Assembly (NCBI RefSeq): GCF_050864855.1
Contig: NZ_JBOZWW010000047.1
Coordinates: forward strand, 1-42,741
DNA from: Cardinium hertigii_C
GTDB taxonomy: Bacteria; Bacteroidota; Bacteroidia; Cytophagales; Amoebophilaceae
Reading direction: 5' to 3'
DNA: 42,741 nucleotides
Below, in pieces: positions 1 to 8,086 of this stretch. Position 1 is the stretch's first letter, and each line of letters starts with the position of its first letter. The notes under the pieces were generated by a model that was given only the letters and a program-made list of their open reading frames with translations, made no database searches and was not told the origin of the DNA. Made by a program: the position numbers and the translations under genes.

Positions 1-272
1 TTTCTATCTATTGCGGGCGTTAGAAGTTTGAGAGGGGCTGACCTTAGTACGAGAGGACCGGGTTGGGTAAACCTCTGGTGTATCAGTTGTGACGTCAGTT
101 GCACTGCTGAGTAGCTACGTTTATAAGAGATAAGTGCTGAAAGCATCTAAGCACGAAACTCGCCTCAAGATGAGACTTCAATAAGGGTGGTTAAAGATGA
201 TGACCTTGATAGGTTGCAGGTGTAAAGCCAGAAATGGCAAAGCTGAGCAATACTAATTACCCGAATGTTTCT
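1..272 (+). rRNA. rrl: 23S rRNA, 3' end (5' part outside window)
   Basis: This is the last part of a large-subunit rRNA gene. The sarcin-ricin loop core (AGTACGAGAGGACC) is at about 46-59, and the typical 3' domain VI sequence follows up to ACTAATTACCCGAATG near 250-267. The gene runs off the left edge. The 3' end is estimated from where the conserved sequence stops and may be off by a few bases. A 5S gene follows about 100 bp downstream on the same strand. Confidence 0.95.
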
Positions 273-372
273 TGTTTTTCTTCTTGATTTTGCTTTTACA
301 GTAGTCAATTACTTTTTCAAAGTATTAGATAACTAATAAATAATATAATGCTTTATTAGAAATTAAAAATAA

Positions 373-483
373 AGGTGACGAAAGCGCTGGTGTGCACCTC
401 TTCCCATTCCGAACAGAGCAGTTAAGCCCAGCAGCGCCGATGGTACTTCGGTAATACGCGGGAGAGTAGGTAGTTGCCATCTT
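373..483 (+). rRNA. rrf: 5S ribosomal RNA
   Basis: About 110 nt carrying conserved 5S blocks: CACCTCTTCCCATTCCGAAC, then GTTAAGCCC, then CGATGGTACT and GGGAGAGTAGGT. The ends GGTGAC and GTTGCCAT can pair as helix I. It lies about 100 bp after the 23S gene and just before a strong terminator, so it closes an rRNA operon. Confidence 0.95.
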
Positions 484-493
484 TTATTTTTTT

Positions 494-532
494 GTGCTGT
501 GCAGTATTTATTAGCTGCATAGCACTTTTTTT
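494..532 (+). terminator. Rho-independent terminator of the rRNA operon
   Basis: Arms GTGCTGTGCAG (494-504) and CTGCATAGCAC (515-525) pair over 11 positions with one mismatch around a 10-nt loop. A run of seven T follows at once. Its position directly behind 5S supports the call. Confidence 0.85.
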
Positions 533-539
533 ATATATA

Positions 540-872
540 CACTTGGAAATTAATTGATAAAATGTTTATCTCCAGGATGTTTTACCGCTGCTGTATAACC
601 CCCATAATAGCTAAGACTTTTATAGCATCATAGTTTTTTTCTTATTACACGTGCATCCCTTTTTTGCTTGTATCCGTCGGTATATTCAAGCGCTTTGTTT
701 ATTCACAAAAGTTTTATACTATAAATTATAGATATCGTGGTTACTACTAATACTTACTATAATAGCGCACTATTTGTTGTGCTCGAAAAGATTCATTAAA
801 GCGGTAAATCAATGCGTTGGTAGGAAAACCAATCAAAGAGTAATGTTTATATAAATTAACAATCATATAATT
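540..872. other. Intergenic stretch, no gene seen
   Basis: AT-rich DNA between the rRNA terminator and the ankyrin gene. I see no ORF with coding character, no tRNA and no IS end. It presumably holds the promoter of the ankyrin gene, but no clean TTTG-N19/20-TAnnTTTG match is visible. Confidence 0.5.
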
Positions 873-1989
873 ATGTATAAAAAACATATACAACGCATTT
901 TATTTTCCAAATTAATCACCCGATTACATTTGCTCTTATTTTTAGTATGTATCATTAGTTGTGCCAAATTGACCAGTAGATATAGTATGAATGGGCATCA
1001 AATAAATGAAACAGTAAGTTTTGAAGATCTTGTCGCATTAATACTAAATCCAAACGGTACAGCGCTTTCTTTTAAGGAAAATCCATTATTAATAGAAAGT
1101 GATCAAGGGCGTACTATGCTTCATTACGCTGCAAAAAATGGCCACCTAGGAGTAGTTGAACTTTTACTAGGGGTTCCAGGTATTGAGGTTAATGTAAAAG
1201 CTAATAACGCAATTACACCCCTTCATTGGGCTGCACAAAAGGGGCATATAAAAATAGTTGAATCATTACTAGGGGTTCCAGGTATTGAGGTTAATACAGA
1301 AAATAAGCACCATTATAGCCCTCTCGATTGGGCACTATTATTCGATCATGTAGACGTAGTTAAAAAGTTACTAAATCAGCCTGGTATTTTAGTCAATGGA
1401 CGAGGTCATTATCATAATACCCCATTTTATTTGGCAGTACAAAAGCGTAATATGGAATTAATTAATCTTTTATGTAACCATCCAGATTTTGATGTAAATC
1501 GACAAGATGAAAACGGGTTTACGCCATCTCGTTGGGCAGCAAAAGAAGGTTATATAGAGGTAGTTAACCTCTTGCTCGGCATTAGAGGTTGACATACATA
1601 ATAAAGAGTAGTGGTGGCGGTACTTTGCTTCATATGGTAGCACATAAAGGTTATATAAAGCTCCTTAACACCTTACTGACGATTCAAGGTATTCGTCTCA
1701 ATGAAAAAGATGATTATGGCCGTACCCCGTTTCACTCGGCAGTAATGAGCGGGAAAATAGATGTAGTTAAAGTCTTACAGAACACTAAAGGTACGGGTCT
1801 CAATGATCAAGATGATAAAGGTCGTACAGCGCTTCATTGGGCAGCAATAGATGGTGATATAGAAATAGTTAAAGCCTTAGTGGATATTAGAGGCATTCGT
1901 GTTAATGAACAAGATCACAATGGTCTTACTCCGCTTGATTGGGCAAAAAACAGGGCCATACAGAAGTGATTAATATGTTGCGTATTTAA
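873..1989 (+). pseudogene. Ankyrin-repeat lipoprotein gene broken by frameshifts
   Basis: The first open segment (873-1592, 239 codons) has a lipoprotein signal: a basic N-terminus, a hydrophobic core and lipobox IISC with Cys30. About five ankyrin repeats of roughly 34-35 residues follow, with TPLHWAA and PGIEVN signatures. The frame stops at TGA 1590, but repeats resume in another frame (GTLLHMVAHKGY, RTPFHSAV, RTALHWAA) up to 1969. At an A6 tract near 1943-1950 the repeat jumps to the third frame, reading KQGHTEVINMLRI to a stop at 1987-1989. A 30-nt perfect direct repeat (1164-1193 and 1266-1295, 102 bp apart) shows recent repeat duplication. Ankyrin proteins are common candidate host-interaction proteins in such symbionts. 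The first 239 residues could still be made as a short lipoprotein. Confidence 0.85.
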
Positions 1990-2150
1990 AGTACTCGTGC
2001 CTTTGTAAAAAATTATAATCCCTTGACTCCGTTTCATTAGGCAAAGTACATAATTTTATAGCAATCTTTACCTTTTTGCTGTAGTATTTTGGTATATGGC
2101 TCAATGTAAAAAATAGATATAGCAAGATAGGTATTCGTTCAGGGACTTGT
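1990..2150 (+). pseudogene. Degenerate further ankyrin repeats
   Basis: Behind the broken ankyrin gene the same repeat pattern can still be traced. Around 2011-2050 one frame reads VKNYNPLTPFH, then TAG where the conserved Trp codon TGG should be, then AK. Near 2091-2135 GIWLNVKNRYSK resembles GIRLNEKDDYGR of the intact repeats. The original gene was therefore longer. The right limit is approximate. From here to the tRNA at 2321 I see no other gene. Confidence 0.55.
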
Positions 2151-2320
2151 TAATGTTGTCTCTCAAGAAGCTTGATGTTTTATCACTCAAACAAAAAATA
2201 CTCTTTTATTACTTTTATTATTAGTTGTTCTACATATACGCACAAACAGGTTTATCTAAATGGGTCGCTCTAAATGGGTCGCTAAACCTAAAAGTAGATA
2301 TAATTGTCTCAACCCTTATG

Positions 2321-2394
2321 TGGACTTGAAGGGATTCGAACCCCTAACCGCTGCATCCGTAGTGCAGTGCTCTATCCAGTTGAGCTACAAGTCC
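2321..2394 (-). tRNA. tRNA-Arg (ACG)
   Basis: On the minus strand a full cloverleaf folds. The acceptor arm is GGACTTG/CAAGTCC with discriminator A, the D arm is GCTC/GAGC, and the anticodon stem CTGCA/TGCAG surrounds loop CTACGGA, giving anticodon ACG. The T loop is TTCGAAT. CCA is not encoded. Confidence 0.95.
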
Positions 2395-2449
2395 ATCTTG
2401 CTAGCTGCTATGCAAATTTAATAAACAAAAATTTATTTCAAAGTAATGT

Positions 2450-2480
2450 TTTGACATATTTAAAAAAAAAAGTACCTTTG
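2450..2480 (+). promoter_or_regulatory. Bacteroidota-type promoter for the 2519 gene
   Basis: TTTG at 2450-2453, exactly 19 nt, then TACCTTTG at 2473-2480. This matches the known Bacteroidota primary-sigma consensus TTTG-N19-21-TAnnTTTG in every fixed position. Transcription would start near 2487, about 30 nt before the favoured start codon of the next gene. Confidence 0.7.
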
Positions 2481-2518
2481 TTAGGTAATATTTATACACT
2501 ATAATGTCATTAATTTAC

Positions 2519-3502
2519 ATGAAAAAAAAATTTCTTCCTTGGTTATTTCTTCTTGTTGCTTTACATTTTCCCTATGCAGCTTCTGCAGGTAATGCAGCCC
2601 TTACGCCTATAGATACTGAAAATTGTCAGCCAGAGGCCTCTGTGAGTGATGCAACCTCTACTGCTATAAATACTGAAGTCTCTCAACCAAATACTTCTGA
2701 AAGTGATTCAATTTTTACGCCTATAGATAGTGAAATCTCTCAACCAGCTACCTCTTCAGGTGACCCAGCTGTTGCTTCTATAGATACTGAGGTCGATCAA
2801 TCAGATACCTATCTGTCACTAGTAGAAAATTATTTTAGCTTTCTATACGAACCCTTAAAAATGGATTACTTATATGATGTGAACTCCAAAAATTCGTTAA
2901 AATTTCCCTCTGTGAAAAAGATAGACTGGTCTGCTTTTTTCCGTAACAATGGCGCGTTTCTCTATGGTATTCGTATCAACCAATCTCGTTTTGCTTTGTG
3001 TGTAGGGCTTGGTTGGAGTAGTTTGTATTATTCTTTTATTGGTGAAAAACATGGCGGTGATACAATCTATAAAGAGCTGAAAAGAGTTTCAGATTCTGAT
3101 GCAAGCTTTCAGGATCTACCTAATATTCCAGGTAGAAAAGTCTTCTGTTCTACTCTTAATATCCCCTTCTTTGATGTTTTGCTTAGGCTTCGATTCAATA
3201 GTGTCTTGGAAGCGCCTAAAGAAGGGTTTCATGGTTGGTTGGGTCTTAAGTTTGGTCTGCGTCAGCGTGCTGCTATGAAGTATTATTATGAAGAATATAA
3301 TGATTCAGGTGCTTCTTTGGTTACAAATGGTAATTTTAACCTTCTGCCATATGCTTGTGTTCTCCAAGCTGGAATGGGATATCATCGCTTTGGTTTCACA
3401 GGAGGAATTCATTTGACTCCTCTCTTCCAGAAGAATAAAGGTCCTGATGGTTCTGATTCGCGTAGGCTTTTTTCTCTTGGTATTTATGTAGATCTAATGT
3501 AA
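2519..3502 (+). CDS. Secreted surface protein with 19-residue tandem repeats, possible outer-membrane barrel
   Basis: I do not recognise a named family. The start at 2519 is preferred over the in-frame ATG at 2504 because MKKKF opens a clean signal peptide ending near AASA. Next come four imperfect 19-residue repeats rich in Ser/Thr/Asp (pattern TPIDTE..QP..S.SD). The C-terminal two thirds alternate polar and aromatic or hydrophobic residues (GAFLYGIRI, FALCVGLGWSSLYYS, FHGWLGLKFGLRQRA, YHRFGFTGGIHLTPLF) and end with a strand-like segment (RLFSLGIYVDLM). That resembles small Bacteroidota outer-membrane barrels. By inference the repeats form a flexible linker or exposed tether. It is a stand-alone gene with its own promoter, 108 nt after a convergent tRNA-Arg. 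Confidence 0.75.
   Translation: MKKKFLPWLFLLVALHFPYAASAGNAALTPIDTENCQPEASVSDATSTAINTEVSQPNTSESDSIFTPIDSEISQPATSSGDPAVASIDTEVDQSDTYLSLVENYFSFLYEPLKMDYLYDVNSKNSLKFPSVKKIDWSAFFRNNGAFLYGIRINQSRFALCVGLGWSSLYYSFIGEKHGGDTIYKELKRVSDSDASFQDLPNIPGRKVFCSTLNIPFFDVLLRLRFNSVLEAPKEGFHGWLGLKFGLRQRAAMKYYYEEYNDSGASLVTNGNFNLLPYACVLQAGMGYHRFGFTGGIHLTPLFQKNKGPDGSDSRRLFSLGIYVDLM
2594..2821 (+). repeat. 57-bp tandem repeat inside the surface-protein gene, four imperfect copies
   Basis: Copies start near 2594, 2651, 2708 and 2765, each 19 codons. All share the core (T)PID(T/S)E followed by QP. The fourth copy is the most diverged. In-frame length means copy-number change would not disrupt the protein. Confidence 0.75.
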
Positions 3503-3573
3503 CGTATAGATCCGTACTGTATACCTACTTGCTTTTACTGTTAAAAAATTTATAGATTCTTTTATCTCTTTTT

Positions 3574-3605
3574 TTTGTAACGAAAAAATATTTTTTGTAG
3601 ATTTG
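3574..3605 (+). promoter_or_regulatory. Bacteroidota-type promoter for the tRNA-tuf operon
   Basis: TTTG at 3574-3577, 20 nt, then TAGATTTG at 3598-3605 fits TTTG-N19-21-TAnnTTTG. Transcription would start near 3612, leaving about 45 nt of leader before tRNA-Tyr. An alternative AT-rich box TATACTATA lies at 3624-3632. Confidence 0.55.
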
Positions 3606-3657
3606 GTTGATCTATTTATTTGGTATACTATATACTGATTTTGTGCTTATTTGTTTG

Positions 3658-3738
3658 GGGGAGATGCCAGAGCGGCCAATTGGGGCGGACTGTAAATCCG
3701 TTGCGTAAGCTTCGAAGGTTCGAATCCTTCTCTCCCCA
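3658..3738 (+). tRNA. tRNA-Tyr (GTA)
   Basis: Class II tRNA of 81 nt with a long variable arm. The acceptor is GGGGAGA/TCTCCCC with A73, and the anticodon stem GGA/TCC surrounds CTGTAAA, giving anticodon GTA. First of three tRNAs before tuf. Confidence 0.95.
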
Positions 3739-3763
3739 CTAGTTGGCAGTAACCGTATGTAAA

Positions 3764-3836
3764 GCGGGAGTAGCTCAGTTGGTAGAGCGGCAGCCTTCCA
3801 AGCTTCAGGTCGCGAGTTCGATCCTCGTCTCCCGCT
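3764..3836 (+). tRNA. tRNA-Gly (TCC)
   Basis: Acceptor GCGGGAG/CTCCCGC, D arm GCTC/GAGC, anticodon loop CTTCCAA giving TCC, T loop TTCGATC. The anticodon stem (GCAGC/GCTTC) has one mismatch. CCA is not encoded. Confidence 0.93.
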
Positions 3837-3850
3837 CTTTTTACTATAGG

Positions 3851-3925
3851 GCCGGTGTAGCTCAGTGGTAGAGTGCTTCCTTGGTAAGGAAGAGGTCACG
3901 GGTTCAAATCCCGTCATTGGCTCCA
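3851..3925 (+). tRNA. tRNA-Thr (GGT)
   Basis: Acceptor GCCGGTG/CATTGGC, anticodon stem CTTCC/GGAAG with loop TTGGTAA giving anticodon GGT, T arm CGGG/CCCG. CCA is encoded at 3923-3925, unlike the other tRNAs in this window. It lies about 100 nt before tuf. Confidence 0.95.
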
Positions 3926-4024
3926 TGTTAGAATAGATCTGAGGAAGTTGATTGTAGCGTAGATCCAAAAAATTGTATTGGATAAGTTATTTATTTTATT
4001 GAAAATCTTAAAAAGTTATAAGCT

Positions 4025-5215
4025 ATGGCAAAAGAAACATTTAAACGATCAAAGCCACATGTCAATATTGGTACAATTGGCCACGTTGACCATGGCAAAA
4101 CGACATTAACAGCTGCTATTACTACTGTTTTGGCTAAAGCCGGGTTGGCAGAAAAAAAAGAGTTTTCAGCTATTGATGCTGCTCCAGAAGAAAAAGAACG
4201 GGGTATTACCATTAATACTGCGCACGTCGAATACCAAACGCAAAACAGGCATTATGCCCATGTAGATTGTCCAGGTCACCGGGATTATGTTAAAAATATG
4301 ATTACCGGTGCGGCTCAGATGGATGGTGCAATTCTTCTCGTGGCGGCCACGGATGGTGCCATGCCTCAAACTAGGGAGCATATCCTTTTGGCTAGCCAGA
4401 TTGGCGTGCCTGGTATCGTGGTTTTTTTAAATAAAGTAGATCTAGTAGATGATCCTGAAATGATCGAGTTAGTAGAACTTGAAATTAGGGAGCTTTTGAA
4501 TGCCTATAATTTTGATGGAGACAATGCACCTATTATTCGTGGTTCTGCTTTAGGTGCTTTGAATGGCGAGTCAGTGTGGGAAACAAAAGTTGAAGAGCTG
4601 ATGGCTGCAGTAGACAGTTATATTCCACTCCCTGTACGGTTAGTAGATAAAGATTTTTTAATGCCTGTAGAAGGGGTATGTACAATTACAGGTCGCGGAA
4701 CAGTTGTAACTGGTAGAATTGAAAAAGGTGTGATTACCACCGGTAGTACGGTTGATATTATTGGTATGGGGGCTGAAAAATTGACTTCTACGGTTACAGG
4801 TGTTGAAATGTTTCGAAAAAACTTAGATAGAGGCGAGGCAGGTGATAATGTAGGTCTCTTGTTGCGTGGTATTGATAAAACCTCTATTCAACGTGGTATG
4901 GTCGTCTGTAAACCGGGGAGTGTTAAACCGCATAGTAAGTTTAAAGCTGAAGTTTATGTTTTAACCAAACAAGAAGGGGGGCGTCATACTCCATTCTTTA
5001 ACAAATATAGACCACAGTGCTACTTTAGAACAACAGATGTGACAGGTGAAGTAAAACTTCCCGAGGGTGTGGAAATGGTTATGCCAGGTGATAATGTCAA
5101 TTTAGAAATTACGCTTATCCATAGTATTGCTATGGAAGTAGGATTGCGTTTTGCCATTCGTGAAGGAGGAAGAACAGTTGGTGCTGGAAGGGTTACTGAA
5201 ATTCTTGATTGTTAG
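4025..5215 (+). CDS. tuf: Elongation factor Tu
   Basis: EF-Tu is the GTPase that brings aminoacyl-tRNA to the ribosome in the cytoplasm. The 396 residues match the usual length. G1 GHVDHGKT is at 19-26, G3 DCPGH at 81-85, G4 NKVD at 136-139 and the SAL motif at 174-176. Domains II and III follow (TGRGTVVTGRIEKG; RTVGAGRVTEI at the C-terminus). It sits between tRNA-Thr and tRNA-Trp, the usual Bacteroidota arrangement, and is probably co-transcribed with the upstream tRNAs. Confidence 0.98.
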   Translation: MAKETFKRSKPHVNIGTIGHVDHGKTTLTAAITTVLAKAGLAEKKEFSAIDAAPEEKERGITINTAHVEYQTQNRHYAHVDCPGHRDYVKNMITGAAQMDGAILLVAATDGAMPQTREHILLASQIGVPGIVVFLNKVDLVDDPEMIELVELEIRELLNAYNFDGDNAPIIRGSALGALNGESVWETKVEELMAAVDSYIPLPVRLVDKDFLMPVEGVCTITGRGTVVTGRIEKGVITTGSTVDIIGMGAEKLTSTVTGVEMFRKNLDRGEAGDNVGLLLRGIDKTSIQRGMVVCKPGSVKPHSKFKAEVYVLTKQEGGRHTPFFNKYRPQCYFRTTDVTGEVKLPEGVEMVMPGDNVNLEITLIHSIAMEVGLRFAIREGGRTVGAGRVTEILDC

Positions 5216-5450
5216 TTTCGTAGAGTTGGCTTGCATGGTATAGTTAAGGGGCTAGTTAAATAAATAAAGCAGCTACTAGACTATTGAACTATCTTATTTA
5301 AGATAAAAAACTTTCTATGCAAGTTCATAACTCTCTATTTTTCAATGGTTTGTAAAACATGCGTTTCGGTTCGATCAGTTTGCTTATAAAATAGAGCTTA
5401 TGCTAAGCAGTATAATCTTTACCTAATTGTTAAGTGTTAATACAATAAAT

Positions 5451-5523
5451 ACGGGTGTAGCTCAACTGGTAGAGTGGTGGTCTCCAAAACCATAGGCTGG
5501 GAGTTCGAGTCTCTCCACCCGTG
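5451..5523 (+). tRNA. tRNA-Trp (CCA)
   Basis: Acceptor ACGGGTG/CACCCGT with G73, D arm GCTC/GAGT, anticodon stem GTGGT/ACCAT, loop CTCCAAA giving CCA, T loop TTCGAGT. It ends 11 nt before secE, so the two are very likely on one transcript. Confidence 0.95.
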
Positions 5524-5534
5524 CATAAAATAAT

Positions 5535-5726
5535 ATGTCAAAAGCAAAGCTATTTATATACAATCTAGTACAAGAAGTAAGGTATAAAATTACTTGGCCT
5601 TCTTACCATGGGCTGCAAAGTAGTTCCCTGCTTGTACTGCTGGTTTCTTATATGTTTGCGCTTCTTATTGGGCTTATGGATTGGTCTTTGAAAAAAGCTT
5701 TTGTTTGGTTTTATAATGCTTTTTAA
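5535..5726 (+). CDS. secE: Preprotein translocase subunit SecE
   Basis: Small essential membrane subunit that clamps SecY in the Sec channel. The 63 residues are typical of single-helix SecE. An amphipathic N-terminus holds EVRYKITWPS (canonical E..KV.WP), and one transmembrane helix covers about residues 28-47 (SSLLVLLVSYMFALLIGLMD). It starts right after tRNA-Trp and is followed after 16 nt by nusG, the universal secE-nusG pair. Confidence 0.95.
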   Translation: MSKAKLFIYNLVQEVRYKITWPSYHGLQSSSLLVLLVSYMFALLIGLMDWSLKKAFVWFYNAF

Positions 5727-5742
5727 AAAATGGACGAGTTGA

Positions 5743-6297
5743 ATGAATGCATTACATTGGTATGTGCTTAAAGTAGTCACTAAGCAAGAAGAAAAAATAA
5801 AAGCCAATCTACAAGTAGAGCTTGTAAAAAGTAATTTACAGCATATTGTTGGCGAAATGTTAATACCTTACGAAAAAGTATATGAAGTTCGTTCGGGGAA
5901 AAAGCATGTAAAAAACAGGAACTTATTTCCTGGTTATATATTTTTACAGGCAGATCTTACAAATGGCTTGTTGGTACAGTTATTAAAAAGTATAACAGGT
6001 GCTTTGGGGTTTTTAGGTGTGAAAGGGTGGCGTGGTGCTCCTGTTCCATTGAGTCAAACAGAGGTAAATAGAATTATAGGTAAAACCAATAGTTTTGAAT
6101 CTAGTGATTTAAAATTAAATGCTATTTTTGCTTTAGGGGAAGTTGTTGAAATTATAGATGGACCTTTTGCAAGTTTTTCTGGAAAAGTTCAAGAGATTTT
6201 TGAAGAAAAGAAAACACTTAATGTAGTGGTTAAAATTTTTGATGAGCGCAGTACACCTGTAGAGTTAAGTTATACGCAGGTTAAAAAGCTTTTCTAA
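5743..6297 (+). CDS. nusG: Transcription antitermination factor NusG
   Basis: NusG binds RNA polymerase, raises processivity and links it to Rho and the ribosome. The N-terminal NGN domain starts with WYVLKVVTKQEEKIKANL and contains LFPGYIFLQADL. The C-terminal KOW domain carries GEVVEIIDGPFASFSGKV at about residues 130-147. The length of 184 aa is normal. It lies between secE and the L11 operon. Confidence 0.97.
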   Translation: MNALHWYVLKVVTKQEEKIKANLQVELVKSNLQHIVGEMLIPYEKVYEVRSGKKHVKNRNLFPGYIFLQADLTNGLLVQLLKSITGALGFLGVKGWRGAPVPLSQTEVNRIIGKTNSFESSDLKLNAIFALGEVVEIIDGPFASFSGKVQEIFEEKKTLNVVVKIFDERSTPVELSYTQVKKLF

Positions 6298-6342
6298 TGC
6301 TTTGTAAATATGCCTGTAAAGCATTTGTAAAATTTATATAAT

Positions 6343-6786
6343 ATGTCTAAGCCAGTTTTAGGTTATGTAAAGTTAAGGGTTAAGGGAGGTTCCGCCAATC
6401 CTTCTCCACCAGTAGGTCCTGCATTAGGTAGTAAGGGCATCAATATTATGGAATTTTGTAAGCAGTTTAATGCTAGAACAAAAGATCAGCAAGGAGAAAT
6501 TGTACCTGTAATCATTACAGTTTATCAAGATAAATCTTTTGACTTCATCATTAAAACATCCCCTACTGTTGTTGCCATTATGAAGCTTGTAGAAATTGCA
6601 AAAGGTTCTCCTGAGTCGAATAGGCGTAAAGTGGCCAGTATTAGTTGGGAGCAGATTCAACAAATTGCAGTAGAAAAGCTTCGCGATTTAAACACCTTAG
6701 ATATACATGCAGCGATGCGTATGGTAGCTGGAACAGCGAGAAGTATGGGTGTTACGGTACAAGGTATTGCCCCTTGGGTTAAATAA
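6343..6786 (+). CDS. rplK: 50S ribosomal protein L11
   Basis: L11 forms the GTPase-associated centre with 23S rRNA. The 147 residues include the N-terminal signature KGGSANPSPPVGPALGSKGI and the C-terminal rRNA-binding domain ending RSMGVTVQG. It is the first of the rplK-rplA-rplJ-rplL set; rplA follows after 11 nt, so co-transcription is expected. Confidence 0.97.
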   Translation: MSKPVLGYVKLRVKGGSANPSPPVGPALGSKGINIMEFCKQFNARTKDQQGEIVPVIITVYQDKSFDFIIKTSPTVVAIMKLVEIAKGSPESNRRKVASISWEQIQQIAVEKLRDLNTLDIHAAMRMVAGTARSMGVTVQGIAPWVK

Positions 6787-6797
6787 AAGAGATAAAA

Positions 6798-7490
6798 ATG
6801 GCGATTCAAAAAAAGAATAAGCATAGTGCAACAGATAATGCTAAGGAAGCCTATACTCTAACCGAGGCTGTTCAGTTTGTGCAAAAAAGTACTTCTACAA
6901 AGTTTGACGCTTCCATGGATGTTGCAGTTCGTTTGGGTGTAGATCCTAAAAAGTCTGACCAAATGGTAAGGGGAACAGTCTCTTTACCACATGGAACAGG
7001 TAAGTCTTGTAGAATCTTAGTACTCTGTACAGCTGATAAAGAACAAGAAGCCAAGCAAGCTGGTGCAGATTACGTAGGGTTAGACGACTTTATTGAAAAA
7101 ATAGCAGCTGGGTGGACAGATATAGATGTCATTATCACGATGCCAACCGTTATGGTTAAATTGGGTAGATTGGGTAAAGTGTTAGGGCCTCGTGGCCTTA
7201 TGCCTAATCCTAAGGTAGGTACTGTCACCATGGATGTGGCTAAAATGGTTAAAGAGGTAAAGGGTGGAAAGTTAAGCTTTAAGGTAGATAAATATGGTAT
7301 TGTACATAGTAGTGTAGGTCGTGTATCTTTTCCCCAGGAAAAAATAGTAGAAAATGTGATGGAGCTGTTAAAAGCGATTGTTAAATTAAAGCCTGCCTCT
7401 TCAAAAGGGCTTTACGTAAATAGTATTAGTCTTTCTAGCACGATGAGTAGAGGCGTTTTTGTAGATAGGAGCATTGCCCTTGGGCTTTAG
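6798..7490 (+). CDS. rplA: 50S ribosomal protein L1
   Basis: L1 forms the mobile stalk at the ribosomal E site and in many bacteria represses its own operon. The 230 residues include the family signature LGKVLGPRGLMPNPKVGTVT near residues 126-145. The stop is 4 nt before the rplJ start codon, suggesting translational coupling. Confidence 0.97.
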   Translation: MAIQKKNKHSATDNAKEAYTLTEAVQFVQKSTSTKFDASMDVAVRLGVDPKKSDQMVRGTVSLPHGTGKSCRILVLCTADKEQEAKQAGADYVGLDDFIEKIAAGWTDIDVIITMPTVMVKLGRLGKVLGPRGLMPNPKVGTVTMDVAKMVKEVKGGKLSFKVDKYGIVHSSVGRVSFPQEKIVENVMELLKAIVKLKPASSKGLYVNSISLSSTMSRGVFVDRSIALGL

Positions 7491-7494
7491 AAAA

Positions 7495-8034
7495 ATGAAA
7501 CGAGAAGAAAAATTACAAGTTATAGAAGGTCTAGTAGAAAAGTTTTCTGCTTTCGACTGCTTTTATGTAGTAGACGCTATGGGGCTTACTGTAGAGCAAG
7601 TAAATAAATTTAGAAAAAGTTGTGCAGAACAAAATATAGTCTATCAGGTAGCTAAAAATACCCTAATACAAAAAGCCCTAGAGCAATCCGAAAAATGTAT
7701 CCCTCATGCGGCTGCTTTTTCAAGCGTATTAAAAGGATTTTCAGGTATTTTATTTAGCCGTGACAGTGGCCGTGCGCCTGGAAAAATATTAAAAGATTTT
7801 TTGGAAACGGAAAAGTTAAACTTACCTGTTTTGAAAGCTGCTTCTATTTATGGTGATGTATTTATTGGGGCAGAACACTTGGATAGGTTAACAACCTTAA
7901 AATCAAAAGAAGAGATTTTGGGAGATATTATCACGCTTTTGAAAGCCCCTATTTTAAATGTCCTGGCTGCAATGCAATCTGGCGAAAAACGTTTGATGGG
8001 AATGATGGAAACTTTTTTGAAAGCATCAACTTAA
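7495..8034 (+). CDS. rplJ: 50S ribosomal protein L10
   Basis: L10 anchors the L7/L12 dimers to the ribosome. An in-frame start at 7474 would overlap rplA; the ATG at 7495 giving MKREEKLQVIEGL fits the family better and yields 179 residues. Conserved parts are YVVDAMGLTVEQVNKFRK, VAKNTLIQKAL and a C-terminal L12-binding helix (ILNVLAAMQSGEKRLMGMM). Confidence 0.95.
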   Translation: MKREEKLQVIEGLVEKFSAFDCFYVVDAMGLTVEQVNKFRKSCAEQNIVYQVAKNTLIQKALEQSEKCIPHAAAFSSVLKGFSGILFSRDSGRAPGKILKDFLETEKLNLPVLKAASIYGDVFIGAEHLDRLTTLKSKEEILGDIITLLKAPILNVLAAMQSGEKRLMGMMETFLKAST

Positions 8035-8086
8035 TAAAAAAGTCTCTTTTTTATATTTATCTAAATTTTATAAACCTTTACAAATT

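Noticed and set aside
873..2150. CRISPR-like array because of regular repeats
   Set aside because: Spacing is 102-105 bp, repeats are coding ankyrin units and diverge; no spacers of 30-40 bp.
2304..2504. Plus-strand ORF of 66 codons
   Set aside because: It overlaps tRNA-Arg on the other strand and has no protein-like features outside that.
3612..3968. Minus-strand ORF of 118 codons across the tRNA cluster
   Set aside because: It lies opposite three clear tRNA genes; its protein sequence is a translation of tRNA structure.
5216..5450. Terminator hairpin after tuf
   Set aside because: The best stem (TATCTT/AAGATA near 5290-5306) is short, AT-only in part and is followed by A rather than T.
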